From Desulfatitalea sp. (GTDB lineage: Bacteria; Desulfobacterota; Desulfobacteria; Desulfobacterales; Desulfosarcinaceae), in NCBI GenBank assembly GCA_013041835.1, contig JABDRH010000371.1, positions 1-9,107 on the forward strand: 9,107 bases of DNA, given 5' to 3'. Each line of letters opens with the position of its first letter. Within the stretch, counting starts at the first letter, position 1. Positions 6,524 to 9,107 of the stretch are shown in pieces. The position numbers and the translations under genes were made by a program. The notes below the pieces were generated by a model, which was not told the DNA's origin, made no database searches, and saw nothing but the letters and a program-made list of their open reading frames with translations.

Positions 6524-7294
6524 ATGCAAAATAAAAAGTTTACAGGTAAGGATCTAAAATGCAATGTTCAGCCAGAGGGCGCCCGAATCAAACTGATCCA
6601 TAAACGGTCTGACATGGACGATCTGCCCTATATGACCGATGAGGAAAAAAATGAAATCGAGGATATGCTTGTTAAATGGGTGAACAGTAACGCCGGCGTC
6701 GAAGCATCTTACGGCTACAAGATGCTTGCACACGACCCCAAGTTGATGCAGTTTTTTAGTATGGATTTCACCATGGGGGCGGTTGCCCTTGTGCGTGAGG
6801 AGCTGCCGGATTTTGGTGATTATATCACGGTCAACACACCCTGGAGCGCGATGTTGTATGTGGCCGCGAAGCATCACGATTGCCAATGGCAAATCCACAG
6901 TGTTCTGTCTATTCATTCGAGGATAAAGGGTTTTGATCCTCAAAAGTTCGCGATGGTAGACTACCCGGATCATGACACATGGAACGACGAAGAGCGATTG
7001 GCGATCGAATTTACTAAGGCCGTACTTGATCACAAGATGACAGACGAATTGTACAAAAAGGCTGAGAAAGCCTGGGGGGTGAAGGGGGTTATGAGGATAA
7101 TCTGCTGGCTCGGGATGTTTACGTCATGGTGCTACTTATTCAATTCATTCAAGATTACATCTCCGGCCAACGCGCCTTACAGCGGCGACGACCCTTCAGA
7201 ATGGGGTTTCGTAGATATGTACAATCAAGGGAAGTCAATGGAAGAGTCCTGGGGGGACGCGGTCACGTTGAGCAGCCAAAAAGAAAATGCGTGA
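6524..7294 (+). CDS. AhpD/carboxymuconolactone decarboxylase-like protein, paralogue 3 (most diverged)
   Basis: This 256-residue cytoplasmic protein is the most diverged of the tandem set. Shared features are the N-terminal RIKLIHKRSDMDDLPYMTDE (21-40; compare MKVIHEEKDINALSHLS in paralogue 2), the internal KMLAHDPKLMQFF (66-78), WNDEERLAIEFTKAV (153-167), KMTDELYKKAEKAWG (171-185) and the hydrophobic RIICWLGMFTSWCYLFNSF (191-209). The active-site-like motif is CQWQIH (120-125), so the histidine is kept but glutamate is replaced by glutamine. The C-terminus has an extra tail of about 45 residues containing a GDDPSEWGFVDMYNQG segment and ending in a polar stretch. AGGAG is 8 bases before the start. 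The 235-base gap before it has no credible ORF. It may be an alternative subunit of a hetero-oligomer with its neighbours (inference). Confidence 0.6.
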   Translation: MQNKKFTGKDLKCNVQPEGARIKLIHKRSDMDDLPYMTDEEKNEIEDMLVKWVNSNAGVEASYGYKMLAHDPKLMQFFSMDFTMGAVALVREELPDFGDYITVNTPWSAMLYVAAKHHDCQWQIHSVLSIHSRIKGFDPQKFAMVDYPDHDTWNDEERLAIEFTKAVLDHKMTDELYKKAEKAWGVKGVMRIICWLGMFTSWCYLFNSFKITSPANAPYSGDDPSEWGFVDMYNQGKSMEESWGDAVTLSSQKENA

Positions 7295-7335
7295 GTTAAA
7301 TCACGGCTTGACTTTGCAAGCAATGCCGGTGAGAC

Positions 7336-7370
7336 GGCGCGGCACCCCCGTGTAGCTGACGCCAATTTTA
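7336..7370 (+). terminator. Weak candidate terminator after the plus-strand cluster
   Basis: GGCG (7336-7339) pairs with CGCC (7360-7363), extended inward by GGC with GCT, and is followed by AATTTTA. It starts 42 bases after the stop of paralogue 3. The short T run makes it weak. Confidence 0.3.
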
Positions 7371-7422
7371 CAAAAACCGCTCGGTCATCCAGTCCCGAAC
7401 GCGTGGGTGGTGAGTTCTTTGT

Positions 7423-7506
7423 TGAGGGGCAAAACCCTCAGTGCTTAGAAATCGGATTGTTCTGAAATCGCGCCCCAGGTGGTGTTTTGGACACCTTATG
7501 GGGCGC
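7423..7506 (+). other. Two hairpins without T tracts in the intergenic region
   Basis: TGAGGG-GCAAAA-CCCTCA (7423-7440) is a 6-bp hairpin. GCGCCCCA (7470-7477) with TGGGGCGC (7499-7506) is a perfect 8-bp stem, extended by GGTG with CACC. Neither is followed by a T run, so they are not standard intrinsic terminators. They may be RNA 3'-end structures or protein sites. I see no gene from 7295 to 7587. Confidence 0.4.
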
Positions 7507-7587
7507 TGTACAAGTTGTCGGACCGATCCGGCTTAAGGGTCCCGGCATTAAATAATTTCTGAATATAGCGGATTTTGGAGACCCATC

Positions 7588-7704
7588 ATGACAATGCTTG
7601 AATCCGATAAAAAGGCCTATGTGCGGTCCTCGCAGGCGGGCGTAAAGCCCGCCCCTACATCATTTTACCATTTGTCAGCGGCTGTCATCACCCACAAAGA
7701 TTAA
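7588..7704 (+). pseudogene. 38-codon ORF, possible 5' remnant of a gene interrupted by a hairpin repeat
   Basis: ATG 7588 has GGAG 7 bases upstream and codes MTMLESDKKAYVRSS. After this the frame runs straight into the GC-rich hairpin repeat (QAGVKPAPT) and stops at 7704. The good ribosome site and the switch into repeat sequence suggest the beginning of a real gene whose rest has been lost. It could also be chance. No family is recognised. Confidence 0.25.
7633..7658 (+). repeat. REP-like GC-rich hairpin repeat, copy 1
   Basis: GGCGGGC-GTAAA-GCCCGCC (7635-7653) with flanks GCA and CCTAC. A near-identical copy lies inverted at 8300-8327. Repeats of this look are often dispersed between genes in bacterial genomes. 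Confidence 0.65.
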
Positions 7705-7766
7705 AAATTAGTGGCATTGAAAGCCAATAGTGTCATGCATCAGCGTGGCTCGCAGGCCAAATTTTG

Positions 7767-8300
7767 ATAGGGGTAGGAGGAGGCGGTTGCCGGACTCCTC
7801 CCCCCTCCGAACCGTGCATGCGGATCTCCCGCACACGGCTCTCCAGAAGGCAGTTCACCTTTTCAAGTATTGACAGACCTCTGCATGGGCTGCGGATAGC
7901 GAGAACAGCCCCTGCTCGGCAAACAATGCATTAGTTCAGCGCTGATGGACCCGAAACCCCGACTTCGACCCTTGCCCCCTCGACGCTTTCTTAGAATGCT
8001 CCGTAACCACATCCTGATCCAGCAGTCCAGGGAATTAAACGTTGTTCAACAAGGGCCTCGTCGGCCTCTTGCTCGCTTTTTCATCGGCTATAGTACCATC
8101 CGCATGGCTTCGCCATTCCCTAGCAGGCTCGCCGGTACGTACGGCCGAATCGAGTTCGTTATCCTACGCACTGGTCGTTCACCTCCCGTTGCTCCCCACC
8201 CCACCTCACGGCGACGCAGTTACGTTCGGTTACAGGCCCGCAGAGCGACTGGCCTGAAGAGGACTCTCACCTCTTTGATTGTATGCGCTTGCAGGCGCAC
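7767..8300 (-). ncRNA. ORF-less group II intron
   Basis: Read on the minus strand this 534-base ribozyme begins GTGCGCC at 8300, matching the GUGYG 5' end of bacterial group II introns. Domain V is at 7841-7809: GAGCCGTG and CACGGTTC form the lower stem with the AGC catalytic triad, capped by TGCGG-GAGAT-CCGCA. Domain VI follows at 7808-7767, a GGAGG/CCTCC-type stem with a candidate branch A at 7774, 8 nucleotides from the AT 3' end. EBS1 TAGGG (8122-8118) is perfectly complementary to the 5' exon end CCCTA. The 5' exon is the GGGCGGGC-ATAAA-GCCCGCCC hairpin, and joining the exons restores CCCCTAC as in the intact repeat at 7633-7658. No reverse transcriptase ORF is present: domain IV is reduced, so splicing or movement would need a maturase supplied in trans. 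Insertion after a hairpin recalls class C introns; the class is not certain. Confidence 0.88.
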
Positions 8301-8327
8301 TAGGGGCGGGCTTTATGCCCGCCCGCA
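8300..8327 (-). repeat. REP-like GC-rich hairpin repeat, copy 2 (5' exon of the intron)
   Basis: On the minus strand GGGCGGGC-ATAAA-GCCCGCCC (8324-8304) followed by CTA directly abuts the intron 5' end. It matches copy 1 at nearly all positions, in opposite orientation. Confidence 0.65.
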
Positions 8328-8359
8328 AGTGATGCACAGCTTTTTTGCAGTCAACAGCA

Positions 8360-8380
8360 TTGGGGGGCAGCCCTCCCCAA
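8360..8380 (-). terminator. Hairpin after the histidine kinase gene, possible terminator
   Basis: TTGGGG (8360-8365) and CCCCAA (8375-8380) enclose a GC-rich loop, 19 bases past the kinase stop codon on the minus strand. No T tract follows in that direction, so it is a weak candidate. Confidence 0.3.
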
Positions 8381-8399
8381 AATCCGAGATAATCTGTAA

Positions 8400-9107
8400 T
8401 TATTTCATGCCGAGACCCTTTTTCTCAGCTGGTTGAGAATCCAATATCTCCCGGATCTTGGTCAAGAAGGCTTTCGGGCTGAGGGGCTTTTGGATGAAAT
8501 AATCCCCTTCGGCCTGAATACCCCTGCTGGCGATGATATTGGCTGTATAGCCGGACATGTAGAGCGTTCGAACATCTGGCTGCATGGCCTTGATGCGATC
8601 GTTGAGCTCCTTGCCGTCCATGGAGGGCATGATCACATCCGTAACCAGGAGGTGAATGGGGCCGGGATGCTTTTCACACAGCACGATGGCTTCCCCGGGT
8701 TTGTCGACGGCAATCACTGTGTAACCGTTTCTTTCCAGCATTCGCTGGCAAAGACGCATGATCTGCTCTTCATCCTCCACCACCAAGATCGTCTCGTTGC
8801 CAGTTAGTTGCCGGACCGTTTCAGATAAGGCAATTGGCGTCTCCTCACCTACGAATCGAGGGATGTAGATTCGAATGATGGTGCCGTATCCCGGCTCGCT
8901 ATAGACGTTGACGCCTCCGCCGTTTTGCTTGGCGATGCCGTACACCGTGGACAGTCCCAGGCCGGTGCCAATATTTTCTTCCTTGGTCGTGAAAAAAGGC
9001 TCGAAGATTTTGGCCTGGGTCTCCTTATCCATGCCGCATCCCGTGTCACCGAAGGCCAGGACCGCAAATTGGCCCGGCTTAAGCTCCGGATGGAATCGAC
9101 TATACTC
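8400..9107 (-). CDS. Hybrid sensor histidine kinase, C-terminal part (ATPase and receiver domains)
   Basis: The last 235 codons of a hybrid histidine kinase; the sensor, the phospho-acceptor histidine and the N box lie beyond the right edge. The visible ATPase part has the G1 box GDTGCGM (20-26 of the visible part), the F box IFEPFFTTK (34-42) and the G2 box GTGLGLS (47-53), followed by VNVYSEPGYGTIIRIYIP. The receiver domain starts at ETILVVEDEE (105-114), with the phospho-acceptor Asp157 in LLVTDVIMPSMDG, Ser185 in YMSGY, and Lys207 in FIQKPLS. All receiver key residues are intact. The kinase would autophosphorylate and pass the phosphate to its own receiver; output probably goes through a separate phosphotransfer or response-regulator protein. 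No partner gene is in the window, so the signal and target are unknown. The reading frame is open to the window edge. Confidence 0.95.
   Translation of the reverse strand, partial: EYSRFHPELKPGQFAVLAFGDTGCGMDKETQAKIFEPFFTTKEENIGTGLGLSTVYGIAKQNGGGVNVYSEPGYGTIIRIYIPRFVGEETPIALSETVRQLTGNETILVVEDEEQIMRLCQRMLERNGYTVIAVDKPGEAIVLCEKHPGPIHLLVTDVIMPSMDGKELNDRIKAMQPDVRTLYMSGYTANIIASRGIQAEGDYFIQKPLSPKAFLTKIREILDSQPAEKKGLGMK

Noticed and set aside
4596..7294. Classical AhpD peroxidase function
   Set aside because: None of the three proteins has the CxxC pair required for AhpD reductase chemistry, so only fold-level similarity is claimed.
7295..8399. tRNA gene or attachment site in the gene-poor stretch
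   Set aside because: No cloverleaf-like sequence with a conserved T-loop was seen; the stretch is explained by hairpins, repeats and the intron.
7945..8436. Plus-strand 163-codon frame
   Set aside because: It is antisense to the group II intron and its arginine/proline-rich translation reflects structured RNA sequence.

Overview
The window reads as a stretch of chromosome from a Gram-negative, probably anaerobic or environmental proteobacterium. A Desulfobacterota-like host is my guess, from the mix of a TonB-dependent receptor paired with a DUF4198 protein, a DUF1329 envelope protein, a hybrid sensor kinase and a group II intron; no taxonomic marker gene is present. Both edges cut through genes.

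Layout. (1) 1-2116, minus strand: a two-gene operon in which a secreted DUF4198 protein (1325-2116) precedes a TonB-dependent outer-membrane receptor (1-1285, C-terminus outside the window). A strong intrinsic terminator (2272-2320, minus) lies in the upstream region with no gene before it, so attenuation or a small RNA is possible. (2) 2120-3013: a long AT-rich non-coding region. It holds a 106-bp element with 28-bp near-perfect inverted ends, a third diverged copy of that end, two candidate promoters, a perfect 15-bp palindrome, a nested hairpin, and a pair of 17-bp direct repeats with a 22-bp period just before the next gene. (3) 3014-7294, plus strand: a four-gene cluster made of a secreted DUF1329 protein and three tandem paralogues of about 250 residues that resemble the AhpD/carboxymuconolactone decarboxylase fold. 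Each gene has its own strong Shine-Dalgarno sequence, and the paralogues repeat with a period of about 950-980 bp. (4) 7295-8399: non-coding. It contains candidate terminators, a small possibly truncated ORF, two inverted copies of a GC-rich hairpin repeat, and an ORF-less group II intron on the minus strand (7767-8300) inserted directly behind one of those hairpins. (5) 8400-9107, minus strand: the C-terminal part of a hybrid histidine kinase (ATPase domain plus receiver).

How it may work together. The minus-strand pair looks like outer-membrane uptake of a metal or metal chelate, with DUF4198 as a periplasmic partner. The plus-strand cluster joins an envelope DUF1329 protein, of a family often found near hydrocarbon, steroid or aromatic degradation genes, with three divergent AhpD-like proteins. 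Their active-site signatures differ (NEWYQQ, CEWFMH, CQWQIH), which hints at a heteromeric or partly non-catalytic assembly. This cluster and its elaborate upstream region are the best candidates for an undescribed system. The ORF-less intron is the clearest unusual mobile element.
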